From a virus: a stretch of DNA of 32,222 bases. The notes under the pieces are model-generated. The model searched no databases, was not told the DNA's origin, and worked only from the letters and a program-made list of their open reading frames with translations. Each line of letters starts with the position of its first letter. The first letter of the stretch is position 1. The position numbers were made by a program, and so were the translations under genes. This document shows, one piece after another, positions 31,616-32,222 of the stretch. The stretch is from IMG/VR virus record IMGVR_UViG_3300030116_003570, positions 1 to 32,222 of that record. One strand, given 5' to 3'.

Positions 31616-31843
31616 CTAACCCAATTTCTTTTGCTTGTACAGCAATAAAGAAAGTTTTATGTATTCAGGTTGCCACTTCTTACCGTATACGAACTTCGAT
31701 AAGCCTACTAGATTCGGTACATTAGGTGTATTCACATCAGTTACCCACTTGGTAATTGCGTTGCGACTTATTCCTAACTCCCTGGCTAGATCCATCTTGT
31801 TCACTGGTTCAAGTACGATTCTTAGGTGTTCTCCGAAGATCAT
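31616..31843 (-). CDS. Small helix-turn-helix (Cro-like) protein
   Basis: A 75-residue protein. Residues about 15-40 (NKMDLARELGISRNAITKWVTD) form a Cro/XRE helix-turn-helix: ELGISRNAITKW is the recognition helix region. The C-terminal 30 residues are aromatic and basic (KFVYGKKWQPEYIKLSLLLYK), possibly a dimer contact. Its length is like that of Cro-type repressors. ATG at 31843 follows AAGGAG and overlaps the ERF stop (ATGA). It is followed by a strong terminator. It is a candidate for binding the arms at 5478-5529; this is inference. Confidence 0.8.
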   Translation of the reverse strand: MIFGEHLRIVLEPVNKMDLARELGISRNAITKWVTDVNTPNVPNLVGLSKFVYGKKWQPEYIKLSLLLYKQKKLG

Positions 31844-32222
31844 TGTAACTCCTTAAACGAATCCATCATTCTATTATTCACTTTGAATGTATCTCGTATC
31901 TTATATGGATTACCACCATCACGAACCCATTGTTTGATGTTCTCGTACTCAGGATGGGTGTTGTTTAGCCATTGTTTGTTTGCGTCATCTACTGGTTCCA
32001 TATAAAACGAACCACCTGTGTTGCTCTTAGCCTTAGGTCTATTGTCTAATGCTGTTCTTACCACACTGTCGGTTGCCTTGTTTGCATCATCATCAGGTTC
32101 CGTAATAATGTCTAGCAGTGCCGATATAGCATAACGTTTAGCGTAGGTGATAGCACCACCCCAGGCTTGAATGTCGTTGCTTTTAAGATGTAGTTTAAAC
32201 GTACTAGAGATGGATTGACCGG
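31840..32222 (-). CDS. erf: ERF-family single-strand DNA annealing protein, C-terminal part (gene starts at 329)
   Basis: Minus-strand continuation of the gene begun at 329. The last 100 bases (32123-32222) duplicate 1-100, so the unique part is 31840-32122 (283 nt). Frame is kept across the join: the RYAIS motif of 1-13 continues as ALLDIITEPDDDANKATDS, the acidic end of the ERF domain. The tail (GGSFYMEPVDDANKQWLN ... NRMMDSFKELQ) ends at TGA, overlapping the next start by 4 nt. Confidence 0.85.
   Translation of the reverse strand, partial: GQSISSTFKLHLKSNDIQAWGGAITYAKRYAISALLDIITEPDDDANKATDSVVRTALDNRPKAKSNTGGSFYMEPVDDANKQWLNNTHPEYENIKQWVRDGGNPYKIRDTFKVNNRMMDSFKELQ
32123..32222. repeat. 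Right copy of contig-terminal direct repeat
   Basis: Identical to bases 1-98, with one difference at 32221 (G against A at base 99). See the left copy. The single difference is synonymous in the ERF gene, so natural variation between genome copies is as likely as sequencing error. Confidence 0.93.

Noticed and set aside
1-32222. tRNA genes, CRISPR arrays, insertion sequences, integrase or attachment sites
   Set aside because: No T-loop motif with matching arms, no regular spaced repeats, no transposase or integrase motifs were seen on either strand.

Overview
The window is a complete, or very nearly complete, small tailed-phage genome in one circular contig. Bases 1-98 recur at 32123-32220, and one gene (an ERF-type recombinase) is cut by the contig ends and reads in frame across the join, so the unique circle is about 32,122 bp. 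The structural genes are terminase, portal, scaffold, a capsid protein close in length to that of T7, an adaptor, a tail nozzle and three consecutive large ejection-type proteins. There are no contractile-tail or tape-measure genes. This points to a short-tailed podovirus of a Gram-negative bacterium. A small basic protein after the portal gene, an FmdB-type zinc ribbon and a second small basic protein near the end resemble conserved proteins I know from aquatic (marine and freshwater) podoviruses, so an aquatic host is likely, but I cannot name it. Promoters look like ordinary sigma70 and no phage RNA polymerase is present.

Layout: two blocks diverge from an AT-rich control region at 5434-5800. 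The minus-strand block (5433 leftward to 1, then across the join to about 31223) holds about 14 small, tightly packed genes, presumably early. Most are unrecognised. The recognisable ones are a C5-cytosine methyltransferase-like protein, a two-helix-turn-helix regulator, an ERF single-strand annealing protein and two small helix-turn-helix proteins. The plus-strand block (5801-31248) is the morphogenesis module: small terminase (probable), large terminase, portal, zinc ribbon, acidic protein, basic protein, scaffold, T7-type amidase, major capsid, decoration protein, adaptor, nozzle, tail-associated proteins, the three ejection proteins (the last is 2009 aa), receptor-binding-type proteins, a holin-like membrane protein, and two small proteins.

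Control signals: the leftward promoter at 5489-5517 sits exactly between two inverted 11-bp arms, as expected for a repressor-controlled switch. Two further leftward promoters share a perfect 27-bp repeat. The capsid promoter and both of these repeat promoters have the -35 box laid over the stop codon of the gene before. A strong terminator closes the capsid-decoration unit. A second terminator lies between the two small regulator genes. A GC-rich, repeat-bearing island between the terminase genes is the best candidate for a packaging site.

The genome has no recognisable DNA polymerase, primase, helicase, RNA polymerase or integrase, so replication and transcription must rely on the host. The ERF protein suggests recombination-dependent steps.
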